Positions 1-8,838 of a stretch of DNA of 33,578 nucleotides are shown here, piece by piece. The stretch covers positions 1 through 33,578 of the forward strand of contig CANREH010000027.1 in assembly GCA_947629585.1 (NCBI GenBank), written 5' to 3'. How positions within the stretch are numbered: the stretch's first letter is position 1; each line of letters opens with the position of its first letter. The position numbers and the translations under genes are program-made. Below the pieces are notes generated by a model. That model was not told where the DNA came from. It saw only the letters and a list, made by a program, of their open reading frames with translations, and made no database searches. The DNA is from an uncultured Lachnospiraceae bacterium (GTDB taxonomy: Bacteria; Bacillota; Clostridia; Lachnospirales; Lachnospiraceae).

Positions 1-15
1 AAGTTATTTATGGGC

Positions 16-40
16 ACACCGGCTATATTTTAGCCGGTGT
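16..40. other. perfect 10-bp stem-loop
   Basis: ACACCGGCTA pairs perfectly with TAGCCGGTGT around a 5-nt TATTT loop. No run of T follows on the plus strand and none is seen on the other side, so it is not a convincing intrinsic terminator. It sits just upstream of a 14-nt match (64-77) to the end of the structured repeat at 9480-9648, so it may be an arm of another such element cut by the window edge. That link is an inference. Confidence 0.5.
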
Positions 41-63
41 AGTGCTCGTTAGTCCGACTGCAA

Positions 64-77
64 GGCTGAACTGTTAC
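64..77 (+). repeat. partial copy of the 9480-9648 inverted-repeat element (right end)
   Basis: GGCTGAACTGTTAC is identical to the right outer arm of the structured element at 9633-9646. The matching left arm would lie before base 1, so only the right end is in view. Flanks are only loosely alike (GAAAC here, TGAAAG there), which suggests the element ends here. Confidence 0.45.
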
Positions 78-106
78 GAAACTGCCAAGAAAAATTAAAA
101 AAACAC

Positions 107-135
107 TTGCAATTCCAATTTTTGTATGATATACT
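107..135 (+). promoter_or_regulatory. sigma70-type promoter for tRNA-Glu
   Basis: The -35 TTGCAA (107-112) and -10 TATACT (130-135) are separated by exactly 17 nt. The predicted start of transcription, near 142, is about 35 nt before the tRNA. Confidence 0.8.
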
Positions 136-176
136 ATATCCCGTCAGTGAGCGGTACACTGTTAGATAAAAGGTAA

Positions 177-248
177 GGTCTGTTGGTCAAGCGGCTAAGA
201 CGTCGCCCTCTCACGGCGAAAACAGGGGTTCGATTCCCCTACAGACTG
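177..248 (+). tRNA. tRNA-Glu (anticodon CTC)
   Basis: Decodes GAG. The acceptor arm GGTCTGT (177-183) pairs with ACAGACT (241-247), closing with G1-U72. The anticodon stem TCGCC/GGCGA encloses the 7-nt loop CTCTCAC, giving anticodon CTC. The T arm is AGGGG-TTCGATT-CCCCT. The discriminator is G248 and CCA is not encoded. The fold has no breaks, so the gene looks functional. It has its own promoter and terminator and appears to be a single-gene unit. Confidence 0.95.
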
Positions 249-254
249 TTTTGT

Positions 255-300
255 AAGCAGTTTAAATCTTTCAGGTGAAGATTTAAGCTGCTTTTGTTTT
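255..300 (+). terminator. intrinsic terminator after tRNA-Glu
   Basis: A long stem of about 15 bp, with G-U pairs, is formed by AGCAGTTTAAATCTT and AAGATTTAAGCTGCT around a short loop. It is followed by TTTTGTTTT. Confidence 0.85.
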
Positions 301-365
301 ATATAAGAAATGTTATGCTTTGACAGCTGCATAAAAACAGCAGGGAAGGAAACAGGAGGGGAAAG

Positions 366-1196
366 ATGATTTATATAGGAAGCCATATTTCTTCGTCAAA
401 AGGGTATCGCGCTATGGGAAAACAGGCGGTGCGGCTTGGCGGTGATACGTTTGCATTTTTTACAAGGAATCCGCGCGGCGGAAAGGCAAAAGAAATTTCC
501 GAAGGGGATGTTTTGTCCTATTTAGAGATTGCACAGGAGTATCATTTTGGACCGATTGTCGCCCATGCCCCATATACCATGAACCCATGCGCTGCGAAGG
601 AGGATATCCGTATTTTTGCGAAAGAAATGATGCAGGATGACATGAAACGTATGGAGTATACGCCGGGAAATTATTATAATTTTCATCCGGGCTGCCATGT
701 CGGACAGGGAACCGAAAAAGGGATAGAACTTACTTCCCGGATGTTGAATGAAATTATAATGCCAGAACAGACGACGATTGTTTTAATTGAAACCATGTCG
801 GGAAAGGGCAGCGAGATTGGGCGCACATTTGAGGAAATCAGGGAGCTGCTTGACAGGGTAACACGACAGGATAAAGTCGGCGTCTGCTTAGATACCTGCC
901 ATGTCTGGGACGGCGGATATGATATCGTGGGTGATTTGGACGGCGTGCTGCAGAAGTTTGATGATGTCATTGGGCTTGCAAGGCTGAAAGCAGTGCACTT
1001 AAATGACAGCATGAACGAGCGGGGCGCACATAAAGACCGCCATCAGAAAATCGGGCAGGGACAGATTGGCATGGAAGCCATGAAACGCATCGTAAACCAT
1101 CCAAAGCTCCAGGGGCTTCCTTTTATCTTAGAAACCCCGAATGATGACGAAGGATGGGCGAAAGAAATTGCCATGATCCGGGAATGGCTTTCCTGA
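366..1196 (+). CDS. nfo: endonuclease IV (AP endonuclease)
   Basis: Class II AP endonuclease of base-excision repair. It nicks 5' of abasic sites using a trinuclear zinc centre in a TIM barrel. At 276 aa it has the usual family length. Visible motifs are HISSSKG near the start, AHAPYTMN, NFHPGCHVGQG, ETMSGKGSEIG, GVCLDTCHVWDGGYD, HLNDS, RHQKIGQGQIG and a final ILETP; these supply the family's His, Glu and Asp zinc ligands. The ATG at 366 follows the strong site AGGAGGGG (355-362). It lies downstream of the tRNA terminator and no good promoter was found in the 65-nt gap, so its own transcription start is unclear. Confidence 0.95.
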   Translation: MIYIGSHISSSKGYRAMGKQAVRLGGDTFAFFTRNPRGGKAKEISEGDVLSYLEIAQEYHFGPIVAHAPYTMNPCAAKEDIRIFAKEMMQDDMKRMEYTPGNYYNFHPGCHVGQGTEKGIELTSRMLNEIIMPEQTTIVLIETMSGKGSEIGRTFEEIRELLDRVTRQDKVGVCLDTCHVWDGGYDIVGDLDGVLQKFDDVIGLARLKAVHLNDSMNERGAHKDRHQKIGQGQIGMEAMKRIVNHPKLQGLPFILETPNDDEGWAKEIAMIREWLS

Positions 1197-1239
1197 GATC
1201 GGCTGTGAAGAAATGTTTGTATTTTTTTGTTTAAAAATA

Positions 1240-1268
1240 TGGAAATAATGAAAATATTCATGTATAAT
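1240..1268 (+). promoter_or_regulatory. candidate promoter for the signalling operon
   Basis: A perfect -10 TATAAT (1263-1268) has a weak -35 TGGAAA (1240-1245) at 17 nt. It would place the hairpin repeats at 1285-1397 inside the 5' leader of the response regulator transcript. Confidence 0.5.
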
Positions 1269-1397
1269 ATGACTGGGGGAGGGGCCCAACGAAGTTGGGA
1301 GGAGCCCTTGAGTCTAAAACCGGCGAAGCCGGGAGGAGTCCTTGAGCTATGACTGGAGGGGGGACCCAGCGAAGCTGGGAGGAGTCCTTCAGTCTAA
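1269..1397 (+). repeat. tandem GAA-triloop hairpin repeats
   Basis: Three hairpins sit in a row: CCCAAC-GAA-GTTGGG (1285-1299), CCGGC-GAA-GCCGG (1320-1332) and CCCAGC-GAA-GCTGGG (1365-1379). Each is followed by a near-identical tail, GGAGGAGTCCTTGAG or variants. The block 1269-1317 recurs at 1349-1397 with an exact 80-nt offset, and the middle copy is a shorter version. Stem bases change in compensating pairs (AAC/GTT, GGC/GCC, AGC/GCT) while triloop and tail stay constant, so the RNA or single-strand fold appears to be conserved. The region holds no gene. Confidence 0.85.
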
Positions 1398-1472
1398 CCC
1401 CCGGCGGAGATAGGGAGAGGTTTTGTTGTATGCAGATAGTTAACGTATGATTTTTAAGAATGGAAGGGAGTT

Positions 1473-2333
1473 ATGGGTATGGGACTTGCAGATATGGAAA
1501 ATGGTTTAAAGGATATGCTGGATTCTATGAAAAGGGAGATAAAAGAGGAAGATGGGGAGAAGAGACAGCAGAAGCCGGCAAAGAAACCGTCGGAAGAAAT
1601 TGATTTGGATGATTTTTTAAGTGATATTCCGGGGCTTATGAGCAGAGAAAAGAGGAAAGCTCCGGGACAGGGAGGTTTTAAGGATCAGGCAGCGGGCAGG
1701 CATCAGGGCAGCTTCCAAAGCCCGTTTACAGGCAGCGGGCAGCAGGGAGGCAGCTACCAGGGCACGTTTGCGGGAAATGGACAGGCAGGCAGGAACCAAA
1801 AGGCGGAATTTCAAAGCCCGTTTACAGGGAATGGACAGCAGGCGGATGTCCAAAGCCAGAGGGCGGAGTTTCAAAGTCCGTTTACGGGCGGCGGCAGGCA
1901 GCAGGCGGCGTCTCCTGTCAAGACGGTTAAGGGCAGTAAAAAGCTTAAGGCAGGGGAGCGTTACCATATTCTTTTAATCGATGACGATGTCCGTGTTTTA
2001 AAAATGATGAAAGAAATTTTAAGAGAGGATTATGACACGGCAGTTGCGACGAATGGCGATATTGCCTTAAAGTTCCTGGACAGGCATGGAACCGATTTAA
2101 TTCTTCTGGACTATATGATGCCGGGAGAAAACGGAAAACAGGTTTTGGAAAGAATTCGCCAGAATCCTGTCTATTATGATGTCCCGGTGGTATTCCTTAC
2201 GGGAATGTCCGATACGGAGAAGGTACAGGAATGCCTTGCGCTGCGTCCGCAGGGATATATGTTAAAGCCGGTGAAACAGGAGGAGCTTTTAAAAAGGGTA
2301 CGTTCGATTTTAAATGCGGCAAATCGAAATTAG
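1473..2333 (+). CDS. REC-only response regulator with FQSPFTG-repeat arm
   Basis: Single-domain phosphoreceiver with a long, probably unfolded N-terminal arm and no DNA-binding output. Residues 1-60 are charged and helical. Residues 81-142 carry four Gln/Gly-rich repeats, FQSPFTGSGQ, YQGTFAGNGQ, FQSPFTGNGQ and FQSPFTGGGR. Residues 164-284 form the receiver, with acidic residues D170-D172, phospho-acceptor D213 (LLDYMMPG), T243 and K265 (KPV). An ATG at 1479 is better spaced from GGAAGGGAG than the ATG at 1473, so the true start may be two codons in. It is followed 15 nt later by the hybrid kinase, its likely phosphodonor through the Hpt domain. The role of the arm is unknown. Confidence 0.85.
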   Translation: MGMGLADMENGLKDMLDSMKREIKEEDGEKRQQKPAKKPSEEIDLDDFLSDIPGLMSREKRKAPGQGGFKDQAAGRHQGSFQSPFTGSGQQGGSYQGTFAGNGQAGRNQKAEFQSPFTGNGQQADVQSQRAEFQSPFTGGGRQQAASPVKTVKGSKKLKAGERYHILLIDDDVRVLKMMKEILREDYDTAVATNGDIALKFLDRHGTDLILLDYMMPGENGKQVLERIRQNPVYYDVPVVFLTGMSDTEKVQECLALRPQGYMLKPVKQEELLKRVRSILNAANRN

Positions 2334-2348
2334 GAATGGAGGCAGGCC

Positions 2349-5030
2349 GTGGAAGATATTTATTTAACAGAACTTATTGATCAGGACACACTCCAGAAGT
2401 TCCAGGATGGTTTTTCCAGATTGACAGGCATGGCTGCACAGACGACGGATAAGTACGGGAACCCGATTACGGAGGGAAGCAATTTTACCCATTTTTGCAT
2501 GGATCTTGTCAGGAAGACGCCCGAAGGCTATCGGCTTTGCTGTGAATGTGACCGGAAAGGGGCTTATCTTTCCCATGATAAAGGAAAAGCGTGCTATTAT
2601 TACTGCCATAGCGGGCTTATTGATTTTTCTGCCCCGATTATTGCCGACGGAGAGGTCGTAGGCTCTTTTATCGGCGGGCAGGTGCTGATTAAAAAGCCGG
2701 ATGAGGCGTATTTCCGAAGAAAGGCGGAGGAGCTGGGGCTTGATCCGGAGGAATGTGTGGAAGCAATCCGGAAGATACCGGTCGTTGATGTGACAAGGAT
2801 TGAACGGTGTGCAGAATACTTAGGCAGCGTTGCAACTGTAATGTCAAAGCTTGCCATGCAGCAGCACAATGCCATTAATTTAAGCCATAAGCTGGAAAGC
2901 GCCGCCCGCCTGAAATCCGATTTCCTTGCCAATATGAGCCATGAAATCCGGACGCCGATGAATGCGGTCATTGGTATGGCGGAGATGGCATTACGGGAGG
3001 ATATTCCGGATTCGGCGCGGGAATATATCATGCAGATCAAGGCTTCCGGGCGGAGCCTTCTTGCGATTATCAATGATATCCTGGACTTTTCCAAGATTGA
3101 ATCCGGGAAAATGGAAATTACCCCGGTGGAATATGAAATCATGTCCATTATCAATGATGTCACGAATATCGTGATTACCAGGATTGGGGATAAGGACATT
3201 GAACTGATTGTCGATGCCGATCCCAACCTTCCGAATGTCCTTTACGGGGATGATATCCGAATTAAGCAGATGGTGACTAACCTTGCCAACAATGCGGTGA
3301 AATTTACGAAAAAAGGCGCCGTTACGCTGGGTGTCGGGTTTGAGCCGTTGGATGAGGAATATATCTGGCTGGATATCAGCGTGAAGGATACCGGAATCGG
3401 CATTAAGGAAGAGGATATCAGCAAGATTTTTGAATCGTTCCAGCAGGTGGACAGCAAGAGAAACCGGAATATCGAAGGAACCGGGCTGGGGCTTGCCATT
3501 ACGCAGCAGCTTGCCTATTTGATGGACGGCGGTCTGGATGTGACAAGCGAATATGGGAAAGGGAGCAATTTTCATTTCCGTATCCCGCAGAAGGTTGTGG
3601 AAAGAAAGAAAGTGGCGGAGGTCAAGAATAAGGATGATATTTTTGCCATCGGCCTGTTTGACAACCCTTATATCCAGGAATCCTGGGAAGACTGCATGAA
3701 GCACATGGGAATCCAATACTGCATTACATTTTCGCCGGAAGGCTTCATGCACTATAAGGATCAGGGAGGAAATTACTTTTTCGTGCAGTATTCCCGTATC
3801 ACAAGGGAAATCAGGCAGTTTGCCCAGGAGGAAAATATTACCTGCATTGCAATCATTGATCCGTTTTTGAAGGTGGAAGATACGCCGGACATTATCTGGA
3901 TGAAGAAGCCGGTATACTGCCTGAACCTGGCGGCGGTATTTAATAATGAAGATCTTTTGAGTATCCACGGAGAGGACGGCAATGATGATGTGAAGTTCCA
4001 GGCGCCGGATGCGGAGATTTTGATTGTAGATGATAACTCGATTAATTTAACCGTTGCAGAGGGGCTTCTGCGTCCTCTTGATATGAAAATTGATACGGCA
4101 TCCAGCGGGAAACAGGCCATTGAAATGGTCATGGAAAAGGATTATGATCTGATTTTTATGGATCATATGATGCCGGAGATGGACGGCCTGGAGACGACCA
4201 GATATATCCGGGAGCTGGGCGGGAAATATGAGAAAGTACCGATCCTTGCTTTGACGGCGAATGCCTTAAGCGGAGCGAAGGAGAAGTTTATCAGCAACGG
4301 CATGAATGATTTTGTCCCGAAGCCGATTGAGATTAAAAATATAATAGGGAAGCTGCGCGCGTGGCTTCCGGAAGAAAAGATCCGTCTTTTTACGAAAGAA
4401 GAGCAGTTAAGGAGCAGGAAAGAGATCCGCGAGCCGGAGCTGGTAATCGAAGGGCTCAATACCAAGACAGGGCTGGCGTATGCAGGCTCGAAGGAGCTTT
4501 ATGAAAAGGTACTTCGGGATTATTACATAGTGATTGACAAAAAAGCGGACTTAATTGCGGAATATGAAAGAGAGAATAATATCGAAGCCTATACCGTGGA
4601 GGTTCATGCGCTTAAGAGCGCGTCAAGGCTGATTGGCGCGGAAAAGCTTGCGAAGCTTGCGGAGCTGCTGGAATTTGCCGGGCATGAAGGAAACGAGGCG
4701 TTGATCCATGAAAGAACCGAAGAACTGCTGGAAAAGTACTTAAGTTACCGGGAAATTTTAAAAGAGTTTGACGTGCAGGAGGAAGCGCAGGACGGGGAAA
4801 AGGAAGAGATTTCCCCGGAGGAGTTTGAAGGTATCTGTGAAGAGCTTTTGGAAGCGGCTGACATGCTGGATCTCGATGTGATGGAGGAATTGATGGACAG
4901 GCTCCGTTCCTACGCTTACGGGGAAGAGGAAAAAGAATATTTAGAACAGGCAGGGGAAGCCGTGCAGAATATTGATGCAGACACTCTGATAGAGGTATTG
5001 GCTGCATGGAAAGAAAAGAGGGATTCGTGA
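2349..5030 (+). CDS. PocR-domain hybrid sensor histidine kinase with Hpt
   Basis: At 893 aa, it starts with GTG at 2349 behind GGAGG. Domains in order are: PocR-type ligand-binding domain (about 8-165, with the Cys-rich stretch CCECDRKG...CYYYCHSG); HisKA with H198 ([11 protein letters not shown]); HATPase ([20 protein letters not shown]); a degenerate receiver-like segment without a phospho-acceptor (about 430-540); a true receiver with D605 ([11 protein letters not shown]); and an Hpt domain with H753 ([12 protein letters not shown]). No membrane segment is visible, so it should sense a cytoplasmic signal. The layout implies a His-Asp-His-Asp relay ending on the regulator encoded just upstream. 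PocR domains are linked to small-molecule sensing in other systems; the ligand here is unknown. Confidence 0.9.
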   Translation: MEDIYLTELIDQDTLQKFQDGFSRLTGMAAQTTDKYGNPITEGSNFTHFCMDLVRKTPEGYRLCCECDRKGAYLSHDKGKACYYYCHSGLIDFSAPIIADGEVVGSFIGGQVLIKKPDEAYFRRKAEELGLDPEECVEAIRKIPVVDVTRIERCAEYLGSVATVMSKLAMQQHNAINLSHKLESAARLKSDFLANMSHEIRTPMNAVIGMAEMALREDIPDSAREYIMQIKASGRSLLAIINDILDFSKIESGKMEITPVEYEIMSIINDVTNIVITRIGDKDIELIVDADPNLPNVLYGDDIRIKQMVTNLANNAVKFTKKGAVTLGVGFEPLDEEYIWLDISVKDTGIGIKEEDISKIFESFQQVDSKRNRNIEGTGLGLAITQQLAYLMDGGLDVTSEYGKGSNFHFRIPQKVVERKKVAEVKNKDDIFAIGLFDNPYIQESWEDCMKHMGIQYCITFSPEGFMHYKDQGGNYFFVQYSRITREIRQFAQEENITCIAIIDPFLKVEDTPDIIWMKKPVYCLNLAAVFNNEDLLSIHGEDGNDDVKFQAPDAEILIVDDNSINLTVAEGLLRPLDMKIDTASSGKQAIEMVMEKDYDLIFMDHMMPEMDGLETTRYIRELGGKYEKVPILALTANALSGAKEKFISNGMNDFVPKPIEIKNIIGKLRAWLPEEKIRLFTKEEQLRSRKEIREPELVIEGLNTKTGLAYAGSKELYEKVLRDYYIVIDKKADLIAEYERENNIEAYTVEVHALKSASRLIGAEKLAKLAELLEFAGHEGNEALIHERTEELLEKYLSYREILKEFDVQEEAQDGEKEEISPEEFEGICEELLEAADMLDLDVMEELMDRLRSYAYGEEEKEYLEQAGEAVQNIDADTLIEVLAAWKEKRDS

Positions 5031-6340
5031 TGTTTCGTGAAGTTGCAAAGCTGGTTATTTACCGGAATCTTCCGAAGGACAGTATTTTATTTTGCTTATC
5101 GGAGATCTGCCAGGAATTTTTTTCGGGAAATTATCAGAAGGAAACGCTGGTGACAAAAATTTATGTCCAGATCCACAGGCTTTTGGATCTTGCCACGGTG
5201 TATGGGTTTAATGACAATTTATGGCATAACTACCTGACCTGGATTCTGGTTACGCAGGAGAATCCATTTACCGTGACCTGTGAGAAAGTCGGCGCCCAGG
5301 ATGGAACTGTCAACCAGTTTGCAAAAGGGGATTTCCTTATTTTCAAACACCTGTTTGATTATGATTTCTCCCCGATAGAAAAGGAGCTTTCGATCAACTG
5401 CTTTGACATTATCTGCAATTACCATTCCCTCCAGAAGTCGGAGCGCTGCTATAATAAAAATGTCAGTGAAAAGGTGCGGTCTTTGAGCAGGAAAATTGAG
5501 CAGGCGCAGGATGCGGATGGCATTTTTACGGTTGTCACGGATTTTTATAAGGCTTATGGCATTGGAAAATTCGGGTTAAATAAGGCGTTCCGGGTAAAGC
5601 ATGGCGCGGACGGCGTGGAGCTGGAAGAGATTACCAATACAGAGGAGGTCCGGCTGTCGGATTTGATTGGCTATGAAATCCAGAAAAAGAAGCTCACAGA
5701 TAATACGGAGGCGTTTGTCGAGGGGCGCAAGGCAAACAATGTGCTGCTTTTCGGCGACAGCGGAACCGGGAAATCGACCAGCATTAAGGCGATTTTGAAT
5801 GAATATTATGACAGGGGGCTCCGGGTGATTGAGATTTTCAAGCACCAGTTTCAGGATCTGTCAACCGTGATTGCCATGATAAAGAACAGGAATTACCGCT
5901 TTATTATTTATATGGACGATCTGTCTTTTGAGGAATTTGAGATTGAATATAAGTATTTAAAGGCGGTCATTGAGGGCGGCATGGAAACCCGCCCGGACAA
6001 TGTGCTGATTTATGCGACGTCGAACCGCAGGCATCTGATTAAAGAAAACTGGAATGATCGGAACGATATGGAGCACCGCGGGGATATCCACCATTCCGAT
6101 ACGATGGAGGAAAAGCTTTCCCTTGTCAACCGTTTTGGCGTGACGATCAGTTTCAGCAAGCCGACGCAGAAAGAATATTTTGATATTGTAGTAAATCTGG
6201 CGAAGCGTTATCCGGAGATTACCATGCCGGAGGAAGAGTTAAAAGCCGAAGCCAACAAGTGGGAATTGAGCCACGGCGGGATCTCCGGCAGGACGGCGCA
6301 GCAGTTTATTAATTACCTGTTGTCTACTTTTTCCGGATAA
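5030..6340 (+). CDS. DUF815-type AAA ATPase
   Basis: Soluble P-loop ATPase. Numbered from the ATG at 5030, Walker A is GDSGTGKST with K248 and Walker B is IIYMDDLSF with D296/D297, followed by a sensor-like YATSNRRHL and a C-terminal lid segment. This order matches the DUF815 family, whose role is not established. An in-frame ATG at 5006 would overlap the kinase by 25 nt, but the ATG at 5030 overlaps the kinase stop as TGATG and has AGAGGG at a proper distance, so 5030 is preferred (436 aa). The overlap points to translational coupling with the kinase. Its 3' end overlaps the convergent queF by 28 nt. Confidence 0.8.
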   Translation: MFREVAKLVIYRNLPKDSILFCLSEICQEFFSGNYQKETLVTKIYVQIHRLLDLATVYGFNDNLWHNYLTWILVTQENPFTVTCEKVGAQDGTVNQFAKGDFLIFKHLFDYDFSPIEKELSINCFDIICNYHSLQKSERCYNKNVSEKVRSLSRKIEQAQDADGIFTVVTDFYKAYGIGKFGLNKAFRVKHGADGVELEEITNTEEVRLSDLIGYEIQKKKLTDNTEAFVEGRKANNVLLFGDSGTGKSTSIKAILNEYYDRGLRVIEIFKHQFQDLSTVIAMIKNRNYRFIIYMDDLSFEEFEIEYKYLKAVIEGGMETRPDNVLIYATSNRRHLIKENWNDRNDMEHRGDIHHSDTMEEKLSLVNRFGVTISFSKPTQKEYFDIVVNLAKRYPEITMPEEELKAEANKWELSHGGISGRTAQQFINYLLSTFSG

Positions 6341-6786
6341 AGATCGTGGTGCGTTAAGCGGTCAGCCGCGACCTGTTCCCAGCGCGTGCCGGCTTTTCCA
6401 TAGTTGCAGTACGGATCGATGGAAATGCCGCCGCGCGGGGTGAATTTTCCCCAGACCTCGATATATTTCGGCTCCATCAGGTGGATTAAGTCTTTCATGA
6501 TGGTGTTGACGCAGTCTTCATGGAAACCGCCGTGGCTGCGGAAGCTGAACAGATATAATTTTAAGGATTTGCTCTCTACCATTTTTATGTCCGGGACATA
6601 GGAAATCGTGATAGCGGCGAAATCGGGCTGCCCGGTAATCGGGCAGAGGCTGGTAAATTCCGGGCAGTTAAATTTGACAAAATAATCATATTCCTGATGT
6701 TTGTTAAGAAAAGTCTCCAAAACCTCCGGCGCATAGTCGGAAGGGTAAGCAGTTTTCTGGTTTCCAAGAAGTGTAATTCCCTCCAT
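6313..6786 (-). CDS. queF: NADPH-dependent preQ0 reductase (7-cyano-7-deazaguanine reductase)
   Basis: Reduces the nitrile of preQ0 to the aminomethyl group of preQ1, the last step of this operon's pathway. About 157 aa, the short unimodular type. The active-site Cys48 and Asp55 lie in LCPITGQPD, and the QueF motif [13 protein letters not shown] and later FTPRGG are present. A TTG at 6792 could also start it, but the ATG at 6786 has better spacing from AAGGAG. It is the last gene of the que operon and ends tail-to-tail inside the DUF815 gene. Confidence 0.93.
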   Translation of the reverse strand: MEGITLLGNQKTAYPSDYAPEVLETFLNKHQEYDYFVKFNCPEFTSLCPITGQPDFAAITISYVPDIKMVESKSLKLYLFSFRSHGGFHEDCVNTIMKDLIHLMEPKYIEVWGKFTPRGGISIDPYCNYGKAGTRWEQVAADRLTHHDLYPEKVDNR

Positions 6787-6820
6787 AATCAATAAGCTCC
6801 TTTCCTGTTACATTTTTTAA

Positions 6821-7516
6821 TCATGCTCCTGCCGTTTTGCTCAATGCCGGATCTTCGACCCCGTTGGCAAGAAACGCCTGCCTTCGGTCGATGCAGGTGC
6901 CGCATTTTCCGCAGGGCGTCTCTTTCCCCTCGTAACAGCTCCAGGTAAGCTCATAAGGGACGTTAAGCGCAAGCCCTGTCTTCACAACTTCTTTTTTTGG
7001 CAGATGGATAAACGGGGCTTCGATTTTTAGCTGATGTCCGCTGCCTTCCCAGATGGCGGTGTTCATCGCGGTATTGAAGGCTTCGCTGCAGTCGGGGTAA
7101 GCATTTCCGGCGGCATCGTCACTGTGCGCGCCGTAGTAAATAAGGCTGCATCCTTTGGAAAGCGCAATGGCGGCGGCGCTGGATAAAAACAGGCCGTTGC
7201 GGAACGGGACATAGGTGGAAACCGGTTTCCCGTCTGTTTTCTTAAGCTGATCCGCATAGGATTCCTCCGGAATCTTTTCTTCGGAATGGGAGAGAAGGGA
7301 GGAATTGCTGAACGAAAAGATATCGGTTAAATCAAGCGTAAGATAGTCTACGCCGTAATAATCCGTTACGGCTTTTGCGGCAGCAATTTCTTTTTCATGC
7401 TTCTGCCCGTAAAAAACAGAAAGGGCGGTTACATTTTCTTTTCCATATTTATGAACGGCAAGGGCGAGGCAGGTAGTGCTGTCCACGCCGCCGCTGGTTA
7501 GTACAAGTACTCTCAT
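6821..7516 (-). CDS. queC: 7-cyano-7-deazaguanine synthase
   Basis: Converts 7-carboxy-7-deazaguanine to preQ0 with ATP and ammonia. 231 aa. The PP-loop SGGVDS is at residues 8-13, and a zinc cluster is formed by C-YEGKETPCGKCGTC near the C-terminus. It lies 34 nt ahead of queF. The nearest good ribosome binding site, AAGGAGAAG, is over 20 nt upstream of the ATG at 7516, unusually far. An in-frame CTG at 7528 would be at ideal distance and add four residues, but the family normally begins close to the PP-loop, as with the ATG, so the ATG is kept. Confidence 0.95.
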   Translation of the reverse strand: MRVLVLTSGGVDSTTCLALAVHKYGKENVTALSVFYGQKHEKEIAAAKAVTDYYGVDYLTLDLTDIFSFSNSSLLSHSEEKIPEESYADQLKKTDGKPVSTYVPFRNGLFLSSAAAIALSKGCSLIYYGAHSDDAAGNAYPDCSEAFNTAMNTAIWEGSGHQLKIEAPFIHLPKKEVVKTGLALNVPYELTWSCYEGKETPCGKCGTCIDRRQAFLANGVEDPALSKTAGA

Positions 7517-7564
7517 AAGCTGTTGCGCCAGTGACTGGCTTCTCCTTTTTAAATTTATTATTGG

Positions 7565-8134
7565 TTACCGGAGCCTTGCAAGCAGGGCAGGCTCTGTTTC
7601 AAATCGTCCCCGCAGGGTGGAAGTATAGGTTTTGGCGGAAGCGTTTTTGATTCCCCGCGCTGTCATGCAGCTATGGCTCGCCTCAATAAAAACAGCTACA
7701 TCTTTCGAGCCTGTCACTATCGTCATGATTTCCGCAATATCCGATCCAATCCGTTCCTGTAACTGTAAACGCTTCGCCGCCATTTCCGCAATGCGGGCAA
7801 TCTTGCTGAGCCCGATTACCTTTTTGTCCGGCAGATAGGCGACGCTTACCTTCATGTCATACATCAGCGCCATGTGGTGTTCGCAGTAGCTGAAAACTTC
7901 AATGTCTTTGACATAGACAAGATCCTGCGTATGCCCCGTGTCCAGATCCGCGGAAAATGTCTTGTCAAACATCGCGGCAATTTCCTGATTGGTATAATTC
8001 ATGCCTTCAAAAACTTCTGTATACATCCTGGCGACACGTTCCGGGGTTTCCTTTAGGCCCTCCCGGTCGGGATCGTCCCCCAGCGCGGTTAAAATGCCGC
8101 GGATATGTGTTTTAATTGCCTCTGTGTCAATCAT
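7565..8134 (-). CDS. folE: GTP cyclohydrolase I
   Basis: Makes 7,8-dihydroneopterin triphosphate from GTP, the entry compound for queuosine (and folate). At 189 aa it has normal length for the type I enzyme. Zinc ligands are in [11 protein letters not shown] and [18 protein letters not shown] and RLQLQERI are typical. Its place between queE and queC indicates that it feeds QueD here rather than serving mainly folate. No other folate gene is in view. Confidence 0.95.
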   Translation of the reverse strand: MIDTEAIKTHIRGILTALGDDPDREGLKETPERVARMYTEVFEGMNYTNQEIAAMFDKTFSADLDTGHTQDLVYVKDIEVFSYCEHHMALMYDMKVSVAYLPDKKVIGLSKIARIAEMAAKRLQLQERIGSDIAEIMTIVTGSKDVAVFIEASHSCMTARGIKNASAKTYTSTLRGRFETEPALLARLR

Positions 8135-8163
8135 ATGATAAACCTTCTTTCTTTAAGCCGATA

Positions 8164-8838
8164 TTAAACGCCGCGCTTTTCGGGGTCCCAGATAATTTTA
8201 TGTATCTGGAGCTGTAAGCTGACCCGGTTCATTTTATGCTCCAGCAGAAAAGCCGCTATTTCCTTCGGATCGATTCTGCCGAAAACAGGGCTCAGGTATA
8301 CCTTGCAGACAGCAGACAGACGGAACTTCTCTATCACCTGCCGGGCGCGTTCTAAATCATTCCGGTCGGAACAGACAAATTTCACCGTGTCTTCCATCGT
8401 CAGGAAACGGTAATTGCCAGTATCCATAGGGCTTTCCATGCCGCTTCCGGGGAGCTTGTAATCCAGCGTGAAATGGCAGTTCCGGTAAAGATAGGGTTCT
8501 ATGGAAATGCTTCCGTTCGTTTCGATTTCGATGGAGAGGGAAGGCTCTTTGGATAAAAGAAACAAAAGTTCTCCGATATTTTCCTGGAGCAGAGGCTCCC
8601 CGCCTGTCAGCGTGACGTTGCGGATACCTGTGGAAAGGATTTCCTCCCGGATTTCCCCGCCTGATAAAAGGCGGTATTCTGCACCCTGTTCATTTGCCCA
8701 GGAAGTGTCGCAGTATGAACAGGACAGGTTGCAGCCCTGAAAACGGACGAATACGGAAGGCTGCCCCATGCGTTGCCCTTCCCCGTTAATGCTGGTAAAT
8801 AATTCCACTACTTTATATAATTTGGCTGAACTGTTCAT
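8164..8838 (-). CDS. queE: 7-carboxy-7-deazaguanine synthase (radical SAM)
   Basis: Radical SAM enzyme that contracts 6-carboxytetrahydropterin to 7-carboxy-7-deazaguanine. 224 aa. The 4Fe-4S cluster motif CNLSCSYCD is near residue 35, preceded by SINGEGQRMG, which binds substrate in this family. VTLTGGEPLL is the SAM-binding GGE motif. Its ATG overlaps the queD stop as ATGA, so the two are translationally coupled. Confidence 0.95.
   Translation of the reverse strand: MNSSAKLYKVVELFTSINGEGQRMGQPSVFVRFQGCNLSCSYCDTSWANEQGAEYRLLSGGEIREEILSTGIRNVTLTGGEPLLQENIGELLFLLSKEPSLSIEIETNGSISIEPYLYRNCHFTLDYKLPGSGMESPMDTGNYRFLTMEDTVKFVCSDRNDLERARQVIEKFRLSAVCKVYLSPVFGRIDPKEIAAFLLEHKMNRVSLQLQIHKIIWDPEKRGV

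Noticed and set aside
16-40. Intrinsic terminator of an upstream gene
   Set aside because: The stem is perfect but no T-run follows; called a plain stem-loop instead.
1269-1397. CRISPR-like array
   Set aside because: Only two and a half units, no constant repeat/variable spacer pattern, and no cas genes. The variable part is a paired stem, not a spacer.
7517-7564. CTG start for queC at 7528
   Set aside because: Spacing from AAGGAGAAG is better than for the ATG, but CTG starts are rare and the family begins at the ATG position, so it is only noted.
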